From: Algoriphagus sp. | GTDB lineage: Bacteria > Bacteroidota > Bacteroidia > Cytophagales > Cyclobacteriaceae | DNA: 48,549 nt | Assembly (NCBI RefSeq): GCF_029254265.1 | Contig: NZ_JAQWXX010000114.1 | Location: forward strand, 1-48,549 | Reading direction: 5' to 3' | Shown here: one piece after another, positions 26,439 through 35,294 of the stretch | How the letters are laid out: each line of letters opens with the position of its first letter | How positions within the stretch are numbered: the stretch's first letter is position 1 | The notes under the pieces: model-generated | Databases searched by the model: none | Seen by the model: only the letters and a program-made list of their open reading frames with translations | What the model was told of the DNA's origin: nothing | Program-made: the position numbers and the translations under genes

Positions 26439-26481
26439 TCTCGAAAACCCAAAAACTCTTTCGTTATCACACTCAATTCAG

Positions 26482-26531
26482 CAATCTCTTATTTTGAAGC
26501 TTAAACTTAGAAGCCTCAAAATAAGAGATTG
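26482..26531 (+). terminator. Strong Rho-independent-type terminator
   Basis: A perfect 16-bp stem, CAATCTCTTATTTTGA (26482-26497) with TCAAAATAAGAGATTG (26516-26531), continues after one mismatch for four more pairs. It is followed by TTTGTTTATT. It separates the two GH16 genes, so the second must have its own promoter. Confidence 0.85.
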
Positions 26532-26696
26532 TTTGTTTATTGAGACGACTGATAGGTTGTTTGATAAATGCGGCCTGAATTAATATTTGAATTAATTTAT
26601 GATTATTGAAAAATTGGAAGTTTTCTAATAGAATAAGTTCTTAGATTTTTCATCCTCAAAAAAAAATAAAGTATTTTTCTAAAAATTTCCTTAACC

Positions 26697-27812
26697 ATGT
26701 TAAAATCAACATTTTATTATTGCCTAGTAATTTGCACAATTTTAATTTCTTCTTGTTCTGAAAATGTTTCGGAGGAGCAGATAAAACTTCCTAGTAACCT
26801 CGTTTTAGAAGTTGAATCTTTGGGTAATGGAGTAGTCAGAGCCAACTTCACAGCAGATAATGCTACTTTTTTTAAAATCAACTTTGGAACTCCAGGCGAA
26901 ACAACTCAAAGGGTCGATGGTAATTCCGCTTCCTATACATACAAAGTAAAGGGTGATTACACTATTACTCTTCAAGCTCATGCAGATGAGCAGCTTTTTG
27001 TGGTAGATTCTAAGACCATTAATATGAATGCCGCTGCATTGGGATTGGATCCTGATGCAGGTTTCAAAAGCCCAGAGAATTACGATGGATATAAATTAGT
27101 CTGGGCGGATGAATTTAATTCATCGACTTTAGCTGATGACTGGACTTTCGAGATTGGAGATGGTTGTCCTGCCAACTGTGGTTGGGGAAATGATGAACTT
27201 CAGTATTACAAAAAAGAAAACACTTCAATTTCTGATGGAAAACTCACTATAACCGCTAAACGAGAATCAATTGGAGGAAAAAGTTATACTTCTACTAGAT
27301 TGATTACCAAAGGCAAAAAGTTCTTTACCTATGGCCGAATTGATATTAGAGCTATACTTCCTAAAGGACAAGGAATGTGGCCAGCTCTTTGGATGCTGGG
27401 AGAAAATTTCTCCGATGTCGGTTGGCCTAAGTGTGGTGAGATCGATATTATGGAAATGGTTGGAGGTTCAGTAGAAGATCGTGACCGAACTGTTCACGGT
27501 ACTGTTCATTGGGATAATTCAGGTAACTATGCAAACTATGGCGGAAAAACAAAGTTGAGCACAGGAATCTTCAATGACGAATATCATGTGTTTTCTATTA
27601 TCTGGGATAAGCAAAAAATTGTTTGGCTACTTGACAATGTGGAATATCATGTCATTGACATCACTCCTAGTGGGTTGGAAGAGTTTCACAAGCCTTTCTT
27701 CTTTATTTTTAATGTAGCTGTAGGAGGTAGATGGCCTGGAAATCCTGATGGTAACACATCATTCCCTCAAGAAATGAAAGTGGATTACGTGAGGGTTTTC
27801 CAAGAAAATTAA
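26697..27812 (+). CDS. GH16-family lipoprotein, probable beta-glucanase (laminarinase type)
   Basis: A 371-residue paralogue of the preceding gene with the same layout: lipobox ISSC (Cys20), Ig/PKD-like domain, then the GH16 domain. Its catalytic signature is complete, EIDIME at residues 248-253, with Glu248 as nucleophile and Glu253 as acid/base. His271 in GTVHW and Trp346 in GGRWPG line the substrate groove. GH16 members with this signature cleave beta-1,3 or beta-1,3/1,4 glucans such as laminarin; the linkage preference cannot be read from sequence. As a lipoprotein it probably faces the outer membrane surface or periplasm. No SusC/SusD pair is nearby, so this is not a typical PUL. Confidence 0.92.
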   Translation: MLKSTFYYCLVICTILISSCSENVSEEQIKLPSNLVLEVESLGNGVVRANFTADNATFFKINFGTPGETTQRVDGNSASYTYKVKGDYTITLQAHADEQLFVVDSKTINMNAAALGLDPDAGFKSPENYDGYKLVWADEFNSSTLADDWTFEIGDGCPANCGWGNDELQYYKKENTSISDGKLTITAKRESIGGKSYTSTRLITKGKKFFTYGRIDIRAILPKGQGMWPALWMLGENFSDVGWPKCGEIDIMEMVGGSVEDRDRTVHGTVHWDNSGNYANYGGKTKLSTGIFNDEYHVFSIIWDKQKIVWLLDNVEYHVIDITPSGLEEFHKPFFFIFNVAVGGRWPGNPDGNTSFPQEMKVDYVRVFQEN

Positions 27813-27814
27813 GA

Positions 27815-29500
27815 TTATGAAGCAATATTTTCTTTGATTTTAGATTTGATAAACCTCAAAATTGAAGCATTCTTTTCGCTTGAAGTTTCGACTTCCAAGA
27901 TTTTAGGATGAATACTTGGAGAATAAAAATCGGTCATAGCAGATTCTAATTCTTCGTTATCAACAACTTTTACATAGTGGAAGCCATACTCTTGAGCTAA
28001 GAATTGTGCTGATAGGTTTTGTTTGGTTTCGAAGAACTCTTGAAGTTCGGGTTGTTTTGACGGTCCATCTATCAATCTGAATATTCCTCCAGCGTGATTA
28101 TTCAATAAAATAATTCTAAGGTTTGGCATGGTGTAATTATGCCAAAAAGCATTTCTATCATAGAAAAAAGCCATGTCACCAGTGATCAAAGAGACAGTTT
28201 CTTTGGTGGTAAATGTGCAGCCAACTGCCGTAGAATTAGACCCGTCAATTCCGCTCGTCCCTCTATTGCAAATGATCTCCTGAGTTCTCTTCCCTAAGAA
28301 ATTTGCGTATCGAACCGTCATGCTATTTGCAAGATGGATCTTAGAAGACGAGGGTATTTTTTGAAGTATAAATTCAAGTGCTGGATATTCTCCAAAATCT
28401 ACTGACTTAAACACTTCTGGAAGTGATTTTTGAGTTTTTTGTTCCAACACTGTCCAATTCAAAAAGAATTGTTCATCCTGAGCTGGGATATTTTCCTTCA
28501 ACCAATTCAAAAATGAAATTGGTGAAGTGCTAAGTATTAGTGTCAGCCGCTGAAAAGTATCCTTCCCTAAACCCGTAGATTGAATATGCCAGCGCGAAGC
28601 TTCTGAATTTCGAAGAAAGATTTTTAGTGACTTGGATATAATTGATTTTCCAAAAGTTATAATCAGTTCAGGTTTTAAATCTTCCACTGATTGATCATTC
28701 CCGAGCCAATGGTCATGTAGATTAATTGTATGATCAGACTGGAGATTAGATATGACATCAGTTACCACTACGACTTTTCGTTCCTTTGCTAATTCGTCTA
28801 AGATGGTTTGAATTTCAGAATTGGGACGTTGTTGTCCTGGTACAATTAATATTTTCCCGAAGGAGGAAAGCCTATTTTTCAACTTTTTCAAGTATTCATC
28901 TGAAAGATTGATACTTCCAGTTGGATTATTGAAAATCCTAGGGTTTTCAGGAAATGAGATCTCCTCATTTTCTAACGGGTAAAAAGGCTCTCGTAATGGA
29001 ATATTGATATGCACTGGCCCTGCTGGACATTGTTGAGCCAAGTTTATAGCTTCGTTAATAATTCGATTTGCATGCCAGACTTGATCTTCCGAAGAAAAAG
29101 AATCGGGAAATTGAAAGCTTTTTTTGACATGCTTTCCATACAATTCATGCTGGTAAACGGTTTGTCCATCATATTGATCTATCCATTCTGGTGGTCGATC
29201 CGCTGTTAATATCAAAAGAGGGATTTCTTGAAAAAATGCCTCCGCTACTGCAGGGAAATAATTCATAGCAGCAGAACCTGAGGTACATACTAATGCAACA
29301 GGTTTTTCTAGCTGCTGAGCCATCCCTAGTGCAATAAAGCCAGCGGAGCGCTCATCAGAGATTGTTCTTGTATGAATTCCTTTATGTCTTGCAAATGCAA
29401 TAGTTAGAGGAGCACATCTTGATCCTGGAGAAAGAATTGCATTTTCAATTCCTTTTTTATGGCAAACTGCCACTAAATCTATAATAGGTTCGAGAATCAA
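27815..29500 (-). CDS. menD: 2-succinyl-5-enolpyruvyl-6-hydroxy-3-cyclohexene-1-carboxylate synthase
   Basis: This 561-residue thiamine-diphosphate enzyme condenses isochorismate with 2-oxoglutarate in menaquinone synthesis. The N-terminal region carries the cofactor-activating Glu50 (TISDERSAGF) and VCTSGSAAMNYFPAV. The C-terminal ThDP/Mg motif is GDMAFFYDRNAF. Its start overlaps the end of menF by 4 bp (ATGA), showing coupled translation. It ends 2 bp from the stop of the convergent GH16 gene. Normal length. Confidence 0.95.
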   Translation of the reverse strand: MILEPIIDLVAVCHKKGIENAILSPGSRCAPLTIAFARHKGIHTRTISDERSAGFIALGMAQQLEKPVALVCTSGSAAMNYFPAVAEAFFQEIPLLILTADRPPEWIDQYDGQTVYQHELYGKHVKKSFQFPDSFSSEDQVWHANRIINEAINLAQQCPAGPVHINIPLREPFYPLENEEISFPENPRIFNNPTGSINLSDEYLKKLKNRLSSFGKILIVPGQQRPNSEIQTILDELAKERKVVVVTDVISNLQSDHTINLHDHWLGNDQSVEDLKPELIITFGKSIISKSLKIFLRNSEASRWHIQSTGLGKDTFQRLTLILSTSPISFLNWLKENIPAQDEQFFLNWTVLEQKTQKSLPEVFKSVDFGEYPALEFILQKIPSSSKIHLANSMTVRYANFLGKRTQEIICNRGTSGIDGSNSTAVGCTFTTKETVSLITGDMAFFYDRNAFWHNYTMPNLRIILLNNHAGGIFRLIDGPSKQPELQEFFETKQNLSAQFLAQEYGFHYVKVVDNEELESAMTDFYSPSIHPKILEVETSSEKNASILRFIKSKIKENIAS

Positions 29501-30717
29501 GGTTTGTGATTTTGTAGGAATTTACCAATGATTTGACACTTCAATTCCGTTTCTTCCCATTCTTTTTCCGGATCTGATTCCTCCGTGACACCTGCACCTG
29601 CATAAAGAATGGAATATCCATTCAGAAGGGAAGCTGTGCGAAGATTTACATAAATAGAGGTTTCATTTTCGATATTTACCGGACCGATGAATCCAGCAAA
29701 GAAAGATCGATCTAAGTCCTCAAAGTCTTTAAGGAAGGCATGTGCTGGTTTTCTTGGCATTCCACAAACGGCAGAAGTAGGATGCAAAAGTTGAAGCATA
29801 ACTGAACCTAGCTGAGGAAAATTAGTGGCCTTCATGTCAACTTTGAAGTCTGATCTGAGGTGGAGTAAGGTGCCAGCTAATACTGTTTTTGGACCGTGTT
29901 CCTCATACTCCCTAAGCCGAATTTTTTTAAAGCAATCGACTATATACCTGCTCACTAAGGCTTGCTCTTCAATTTCTTTTTGCGTCCAAGCTGCGGTTTT
30001 CAACGGGTTTTCTCCGATCGCAGGCTGAGTTCCTGCTAAAGACATGGTATGAAAATAATTCCCTTTTGTCTCTATTAGGATTTCTGGAGAAGCTCCTATC
30101 CAAGTGCCAACCGTAGGAATGTGAAAGAAATTCACAAATGAATTTGGGTATGCTTCAAGCATACTGAAAAGGCTTTTCGCTAAGTCAAAACTTTCTTCAA
30201 GAGGAACGTATTTAGTCCGGGCAGGAACAACTTTTTCCAGGGTTCCTTCCTTGATTGCAAGGATTCCTTTTTTTACTAGTTTAATGAAATGTTCTTTTTC
30301 ATCACCAAATTCCCGGGCATCCTTAGCTCTATTAGTATTGTTTTCAGAGAAAAAACTATAACGAAAGATTGTTTTTTTTGAAGTATTTTCTTCAGTTGGC
30401 TGTACCAGCCAAGAGGGGAGTTCTTCATCAGGAATAGTAGCACCAATTTTGAAACTCCAGTATTTGGAAGCTGAGATAAAGAATGCTTTTTGATCCTCTT
30501 GGTCCGCAAAAGGATGTACGATAAACCCAGGTTTCAACTCCTCCAGATTTATTGAAGTCCTTTCAGGCTTAGGACTTTCATTAAGAGTTAGTTCCAGATT
30601 ATTCGACTTTGGTTTTCGCCAAATGGCAAAAGAACCACCAGACTGAAAACCATGAAGGAGGATTAAATCCAATAATTCGCTAAGTGTATATTTTGTTGCA
30701 ACCTGAGAGTTAATCAT
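29497..30717 (-). CDS. menF: Isochorismate synthase
   Basis: A 406-residue chorismate-binding-family enzyme. Diagnostic stretches include MSLAGTQP, the segment QKEIEEQALVSRYIVD with the conserved acidic residues, and HPTSAVCGMPRKPA. The Mg-binding Glu is probably in the TEESDPEKEWEETELK segment near the C-terminus. It makes isochorismate for MenD. Placement between menI and menD, with a 4-bp overlap into menD, favours menaquinone over siderophore synthesis (EntC). Confidence 0.92.
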   Translation of the reverse strand: MINSQVATKYTLSELLDLILLHGFQSGGSFAIWRKPKSNNLELTLNESPKPERTSINLEELKPGFIVHPFADQEDQKAFFISASKYWSFKIGATIPDEELPSWLVQPTEENTSKKTIFRYSFFSENNTNRAKDAREFGDEKEHFIKLVKKGILAIKEGTLEKVVPARTKYVPLEESFDLAKSLFSMLEAYPNSFVNFFHIPTVGTWIGASPEILIETKGNYFHTMSLAGTQPAIGENPLKTAAWTQKEIEEQALVSRYIVDCFKKIRLREYEEHGPKTVLAGTLLHLRSDFKVDMKATNFPQLGSVMLQLLHPTSAVCGMPRKPAHAFLKDFEDLDRSFFAGFIGPVNIENETSIYVNLRTASLLNGYSILYAGAGVTEESDPEKEWEETELKCQIIGKFLQNHKP

Positions 30718-31140
30718 TTATTTTATATCCAAAATAGCCATTGTAAGTCTACTGATGCAGCACAATTGACCCGCTGTATTTTTAATTTTTATTTCCCAGA
30801 CTTGGGTTGTTTTACCTAAATGTATTGGCTTGGCAGTACCTATTACTTTGCCTTCTCTCACTGACTTAAGATGATTAGCATTGATTTCCAGACCCACTAC
30901 AAATTGTTTTTCTGGTACAATAGTAAGAGAGGCAGCTAAACTCCCTATTGTCTCTGCCAAAACTACATTTGCTCCTCCGTGTAACAAGCCCATAGGCTGT
31001 TTGGTTCTGGAATCTACTGGCATGCTTGCTTCAAGGTAATCATCCCCAATACCAGTGAAAATAATTCCCAAATGACTAACCATTGTTTCTTTTCCAATGT
31101 TATTCAAGTGGTCTAAACTAGGCTTTGAAAGAAATACCAT
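30718..31140 (-). CDS. menI: Hotdog-fold thioesterase, probable 1,4-dihydroxy-2-naphthoyl-CoA hydrolase
   Basis: This 140-residue PaaI/YdiI-type hotdog protein has the signature LLHGGANVVLAETIGSLAA, in which the Glu activates water. Its stop codon abuts the menF start, so it is first in menI-menF-menD. That context makes DHNA-CoA hydrolysis the best guess, the same step as E. coli MenI/YdiI. On sequence alone it could be another acyl-CoA thioesterase. Confidence 0.8.
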   Translation of the reverse strand: MVFLSKPSLDHLNNIGKETMVSHLGIIFTGIGDDYLEASMPVDSRTKQPMGLLHGGANVVLAETIGSLAASLTIVPEKQFVVGLEINANHLKSVREGKVIGTAKPIHLGKTTQVWEIKIKNTAGQLCCISRLTMAILDIK

Positions 31141-31178
31141 TAAAATTTGGGCTAAATGAGGTTTATTTGAGCTCAGAA

Positions 31179-31186
31179 CAAAAATA
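31179..31186 (-). promoter_or_regulatory. -7 promoter box of the menI-menF-menD operon
   Basis: The minus strand reads TATTTTTG, an exact TAnnTTTG match. The predicted transcription start is near 31175, giving a leader of about 35 nt. It lies only 8 bp from the start of the divergent phosphatase gene. Confidence 0.5.
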
Positions 31187-31193
31187 GAGAAAC

Positions 31194-31817
31194 TTGAATC
31201 GAAAAAAAATTTACCTCGTAAGGCACGGACAAACAGATTTTAATTTAAAAGGTGTAGTTCAAGGGAGTGGAATAGACGCTCCTATAAATGAGACGGGTAT
31301 TGCTCAGGCAAATGCATTTTTTAAAGTATATGAGAAGGTCCCTTTTGATCAGATTTATCATACAGGACTGATTCGGACTAAACAGTCCATTCAAAATTTC
31401 ATAGACCTTGGAATCCCTTCAACTGCTTTGATTGATCTCAATGAAATATCTTGGGGAAGCTACGAAGGGACGCCAATGACTCCTGAGGAAGGGGAATATT
31501 ACAAACACATGCTAAATCAATGGAGGCAAGGAAATCTAGACTATGCTATTGCTGGAGGGGAAAGCCCAAATATGGTGGCAAAGCGTATGAGATCAGGCAT
31601 TAAAACCATTTTGGAGGGTCCTGGTGAAAACATACTAGTGTGTATGCATGGAAGGGCTATGAGAATCTTCCTTAGCGTTCTCTTAAATTTTGACCTTCGA
31701 CATATGGATAACTTCGAACATCATAATCTTTGCTTGTATCTGCTAGAGCAATTAGAAGACGGAACTTTTGTGGTCCGAAAAAATAATTCTCAGGAACATC
31801 TTAAGGTCTTGGGTTGA
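31194..31817 (+). CDS. Histidine phosphatase family protein
   Basis: A 207-residue phosphoglycerate-mutase-like enzyme with the RHGQT catalytic motif (His11 accepts the phosphate), EISWGSYEG, and CMHGRAMR with the second His. A TTG start was chosen because an in-frame stop lies just upstream, no ATG precedes the essential YLVRHGQT strand, and starting later would remove the active site. The substrate is unknown; cobalamin-phosphatase, sugar phosphatase and phosphoglycerate mutase roles are all possible. Its end overlaps the convergent small secreted protein gene by 17 bp. Confidence 0.88.
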   Translation: MNRKKIYLVRHGQTDFNLKGVVQGSGIDAPINETGIAQANAFFKVYEKVPFDQIYHTGLIRTKQSIQNFIDLGIPSTALIDLNEISWGSYEGTPMTPEEGEYYKHMLNQWRQGNLDYAIAGGESPNMVAKRMRSGIKTILEGPGENILVCMHGRAMRIFLSVLLNFDLRHMDNFEHHNLCLYLLEQLEDGTFVVRKNNSQEHLKVLG

Positions 31818-32214
31818 CCTTCTCTGTTTTCGAGACTTTTTTATGAGTTTCGCTAAGGAGTAATAAATTCTGCTCAAGTGCTTTTCTACTTTCGGTCATG
31901 TCAATTACCCGGAAAGCTATTTCTTGAAGTTTAATTTCTTCGCCTTTTCCTAATGAAATCAAGTAATCTCCAAGGAAACATTCGTCAAAATCGCATGCGG
32001 GGATATCAATCATTACAGAAGGTTCTGAATTCCCCTCGTAACTTTTTGTTTTGTAAACAGAAGAAAATTGCGACTCTATCTCTTTGAGAGATACCTTGTG
32101 CGATTTTAATTCCTTGGATTTGAATATTACCAAAAATGTTTTGGTTTCATTCTCATTAGCAAAAACCGAAAGGGAGCAGATTAGGGTGACTAAAAGGGTT
32201 GCTACACTTTTCAT
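31801..32214 (-). CDS. Small secreted protein of unknown function
   Basis: A 137-residue protein with a clear N-terminal signal sequence (MKSVATLLVTLICSLSVFA, cleavage near residue 19). The mature part is small and mixed alpha/beta, and contains a Cys pair in PACDFDECF that could form a disulfide in the periplasm. The charged C-terminal tail (THKKVSKTEKVNPRP) overlaps the phosphatase coding end by 17 bp. No family was recognised. It was kept as a real gene because of the signal peptide and the lack of a competing frame. Confidence 0.65.
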   Translation of the reverse strand: MKSVATLLVTLICSLSVFANENETKTFLVIFKSKELKSHKVSLKEIESQFSSVYKTKSYEGNSEPSVMIDIPACDFDECFLGDYLISLGKGEEIKLQEIAFRVIDMTESRKALEQNLLLLSETHKKVSKTEKVNPRP

Positions 32215-32268
32215 AGAGTCTAATATAGCCTTTTTAAAGTGTTTATAGCAAATATGAAATGGTATAAA

Positions 32269-32302
32269 AAAGAAAAACCCTCGAAAGTTAATTCGAGGGT
32301 TT
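32269..32302 (-). terminator. Rho-independent terminator of the nif3/zinc-ribbon operon
   Basis: An 11-bp perfect stem, AAACCCTCGAA (32275-32285) with TTCGAGGGTTT (32292-32302), has a 6-nt loop. On the minus strand it is followed by a T-rich tail (TTCTTTTTT), giving a textbook terminator 20 bp beyond the zinc-ribbon gene. Confidence 0.85.
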
Positions 32303-32321
32303 CATATTTAGGGTGCTTTAA

Positions 32322-33092
32322 TTAAGCCTTAGTAGTTCTTTTTTTCTTTACTGGAGCCTCTGGAGTGATTTCGTCTTCAACACCTGCGAGGATTCTTCCG
32401 CAATGCTCACAAACAATCAATTTTTTCTTCTCACGAATGTCAGCCTGTCTTTGAGGTGGTACGGTGTTGAAACAACCACCGCAAGCTCCTCTTTTGACCA
32501 TCACTACAGCTAAGCCATTTTTAGCATTCTCGCGTATTTTCTCATATGACTTCAATAATCTTTCATCTACCTTTTTGGTAGCCTTTACTCGGTCATTATT
32601 GATTTTTGCCTCTTCGGATTCACTTTCAGAAATAATTGTAGAAAGCTCATTATTCTTCTGATCAAGATCTTTCTGACGGTCTTTCATGATAGCAGTAAGC
32701 TCTTCAAGATCTACTTTTTTCTGTTCGATTCTTGCTCCTGCTTCAGCGATTTTCTTTTTCGCTACCTGAATTTCCAAGTCCTGCAACTCAAGCTCTTTCG
32801 TAATAGCATCGTATTCACGATTATTACGAACATTCATTTGCTGCTCTTGATATTTTTTGATTAGTTTTTCAGAATCTTTGATGCTCGCTTTCAAGGCTTT
32901 CACTTCATCATCAAACGAATCAATTTCAAATTTAAACTTCTCTAAACGAGTATTGTAACCTGCTATTTCATCTTCTAAGTCCTGAACTTCCTCAGGGAGG
33001 GCTCCGCGTACTTTTAAGATGGCGTCTAGTCTTGAGTCTAAAAGTTGAAGGTTATGTATAGCTTCGAGTTTCTGTGCTACTGTACTTTCCAT
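32322..33092 (-). CDS. Coiled-coil C4-type zinc ribbon protein (CT398-like)
   Basis: A 256-residue protein. Residues about 10-185 form a long antiparallel coiled coil rich in Lys, Glu and Asp. The C-terminus holds a zinc ribbon with two Cys pairs in GACGGCF and VCEHCGRIL, followed by a basic tail (KKKRTTKA). The CT398/HP0958 family has been linked to RpoN, flagella or nucleic-acid binding, but the role in Bacteroidota is unknown. It follows nif3 by 3 bp and is closed by a terminator, so the two form a two-gene operon. Confidence 0.85.
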   Translation of the reverse strand: MESTVAQKLEAIHNLQLLDSRLDAILKVRGALPEEVQDLEDEIAGYNTRLEKFKFEIDSFDDEVKALKASIKDSEKLIKKYQEQQMNVRNNREYDAITKELELQDLEIQVAKKKIAEAGARIEQKKVDLEELTAIMKDRQKDLDQKNNELSTIISESESEEAKINNDRVKATKKVDERLLKSYEKIRENAKNGLAVVMVKRGACGGCFNTVPPQRQADIREKKKLIVCEHCGRILAGVEDEITPEAPVKKKRTTKA

Positions 33093-33095
33093 GTA

Positions 33096-34196
33096 CTATC
33101 GGTAGGATGTGGGATTTGTAACTACTTTTGTCAAATAGAGTGCAATATTAGGAAAATTTTGTGACAAAAACTCGTGGAGTAATTCTTTTGTGAAAATTTC
33201 GCTCTCATAGTGTCCTATATCACACAGAATAAGCTTTCCTTCTGCATCAAAAAATTCATGATACTTGATATCTGAAGTCACAAACACATCTGCTCCTGAT
33301 CGTTTTGCATCAGAAAGTAAGAAAATTCCAGCTCCTCCGCATACAGCTATTCTCTTTATTTTCTTTTTAGGGATCTCCGTATGTTTGATCATAGAGAGTA
33401 TCATTTTGTCCTTCAAAAAATCCAAAAAATCCTCTCCACTCATCTCTTCTTTTAATTCGCCAATCATCCCAGCCCCAACTTCCTGATTTTCATTTTCCAA
33501 TGATTCGATGTAGTGAGCAACCTCTTCGTAAGGATGATTTTTCTTCAAAGCATGGACTACTTGGGTCATGAGATGGGATTCCACTAAAACTTCTGTTCTT
33601 ACCTCGTCCACTTCTGTGGGAGTTCCATTTTGGCCTATGGTCGGATTGGCATTTTCTGAAGGGGTGAAGGTTCCTTTCCCGGATACTTGAAAAGAGCAAT
33701 CTTTGTACTCTCCGATTTTACCGGCTCCAGCGGCGAAGACTGCGTCGAGAGTTTTTTGGGCGTCTGACACAGGTACGAAATATACTAACTTGCTAATTAG
33801 ATGCTTTTTAGGACTCAATATTTTGGCGTTCAAGAGCTCTAGTCTATCGCAAATCCGTTTATTTACTCCATGAGCGACATGATCTAAATTTGTGTGAATT
33901 GCATAAATGGCTATATCGTTTTTGATTGCTTTGATTATCGTACGCTCTACATAGTTTTTTCCTGTTAAGCTTTTCAAGCCTTTAAATACAATGGGATGAT
34001 GAGCCACTATCATATTTGCGCCTAATGCTATCGCTTCCTCCACCACTGCCTCAGTACAATCCAAAGCGCAAAGTATGCCATTGACCTCCCAGTTGCGATC
34101 TCCGGTAATCAATGTAGCGTTATCATATGATTCCTGATATGCTGGTGGAGCTATTGATTCTAGATATGAAATTACCTGACTAATCTTGTGTCCCAT
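33096..34196 (-). CDS. Nif3-like dinuclear metal-centre hexameric protein
   Basis: A 366-residue NIF3/YqfO-type protein. The metal ligands lie in MIVAHHPIVFKG, AIHTNLDHVAHGVN and CDIGHYESE near the C-terminus. An inserted ferredoxin-like middle domain (about residues 130-240) makes it the long form. Family members are toroidal hexamers, some with GTP cyclohydrolase I type 2-like or phosphatase activity, but the physiological function is unsettled. It is first in an operon with the zinc-ribbon protein and has its own -7 box. Confidence 0.9.
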   Translation of the reverse strand: MGHKISQVISYLESIAPPAYQESYDNATLITGDRNWEVNGILCALDCTEAVVEEAIALGANMIVAHHPIVFKGLKSLTGKNYVERTIIKAIKNDIAIYAIHTNLDHVAHGVNKRICDRLELLNAKILSPKKHLISKLVYFVPVSDAQKTLDAVFAAGAGKIGEYKDCSFQVSGKGTFTPSENANPTIGQNGTPTEVDEVRTEVLVESHLMTQVVHALKKNHPYEEVAHYIESLENENQEVGAGMIGELKEEMSGEDFLDFLKDKMILSMIKHTEIPKKKIKRIAVCGGAGIFLLSDAKRSGADVFVTSDIKYHEFFDAEGKLILCDIGHYESEIFTKELLHEFLSQNFPNIALYLTKVVTNPTSYR

Positions 34197-34214
34197 ATTT
34201 TTCTTTTATTTGGT

Positions 34215-34222
34215 CAAAAATA
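34215..34222 (-). promoter_or_regulatory. -7 promoter box of the nif3 operon
   Basis: The minus strand reads TATTTTTG, matching TAnnTTTG exactly. The predicted start is near 34211, about 15 nt before the nif3 ATG. It lies in a 39-bp gap shared with divergent lpxK. Confidence 0.5.
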
Positions 34223-34235
34223 CTAAATCTGACGA

Positions 34236-35294
34236 ATGCGCTGGTACGATTTTCTTCTTTATCCTTTTGCTTTGCTTTATGATTTAGTCACAAGTCTGCG
34301 CAATATTTTTTTTGATTTGGGCTGGAAAAAAAGTCAGAAATCTAAGATACCAAGTATTGTGGTTGGAAATCTATCGGTAGGAGGAACAGGTAAAACTCCA
34401 ATGGTGGAATTCCTGATAGCTAAACTTAAATCAGACTTTAAAGTAGCAGTCTTAAGTAGGGGATATGGTCGGAAAACTAAAGGTTTTTTAACTGCGAATT
34501 CTCAGGCTACACCCAGCAAAATAGGTGATGAACCATTTCAGATTTTCAGGAAATTCAAAAATGAAATTGAAGTATTTGTTGGAGAAGATCGACTTGCGGC
34601 AATAGAAAAGATTAGCTCCAGAGAGGAAACTCCAGAGGTTTTAATACTTGATGATGCTTTTCAGCACCGTTATATCTTAGGTGATTTTATTATCGTTTTG
34701 ACTACCTATCAAAAGCCCTTTTGCTCTGATTTTTTGCTTCCAATGGGGCGATTGAGAGAGAGTAGAAAAGGTGCAAAGCGAGGGGATGTAGTGATTGTCA
34801 CCAAATCCCCCGAGATCCTGAGTGATCATGATAAATCAGAACTGCTCCAAAAGATCAATCGGTATATTAGACCGAAAACTCCTGTCATTTTTTCATCCAT
34901 TTCATATGGAGTGCCATTTCCTTTAAGGGGAAACCCTGTTTTTTCACCAAAAATTATTCTTTTGACAGGTTTAGCAGATGATGGGCCTTTGGTGGAATAT
35001 GTTTCCCAAGAATTTCAGCTATTGACAACCCTGAGCTACCCAGATCATTATGATTATTCTTTATCAGATTTTGAAAAAATTAAGTCTGTTTTTCGAAGCT
35101 TTTTACCTGTTCATCCCGTGATTCTCACTACTGAAAAGGATGCGGTAAAAGTAAAATCCAATGCTCCCGAAGGTTTTCTGCAAGAAATTCCGATTTTTGT
35201 CCTTCCAATAGTGGTATCCATGTCCTTGACAGATGAGGCCATTTTGGATAGACTAATCCAACAAAAAGTCTTTAATAGAGACCAACATAAGTGA
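34236..35294 (+). CDS. lpxK: Tetraacyldisaccharide 4'-kinase
   Basis: A 352-residue inner-membrane-associated kinase that phosphorylates the lipid A precursor. The N-terminal hydrophobic helix (FLLYPFALLYDLV) anchors it. The P-loop is VGNLSVGGTGKTP (about residues 43-55), and LILDDAFQHR carries the catalytic Asp-Asp pair and the His. Its stop codon overlaps the GTG start of the porin gene (GTGA, 4 bp), so lipid A synthesis and an outer-membrane protein are co-translated. Confidence 0.95.
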   Translation: MRWYDFLLYPFALLYDLVTSLRNIFFDLGWKKSQKSKIPSIVVGNLSVGGTGKTPMVEFLIAKLKSDFKVAVLSRGYGRKTKGFLTANSQATPSKIGDEPFQIFRKFKNEIEVFVGEDRLAAIEKISSREETPEVLILDDAFQHRYILGDFIIVLTTYQKPFCSDFLLPMGRLRESRKGAKRGDVVIVTKSPEILSDHDKSELLQKINRYIRPKTPVIFSSISYGVPFPLRGNPVFSPKIILLTGLADDGPLVEYVSQEFQLLTTLSYPDHYDYSLSDFEKIKSVFRSFLPVHPVILTTEKDAVKVKSNAPEGFLQEIPIFVLPIVVSMSLTDEAILDRLIQQKVFNRDQHK

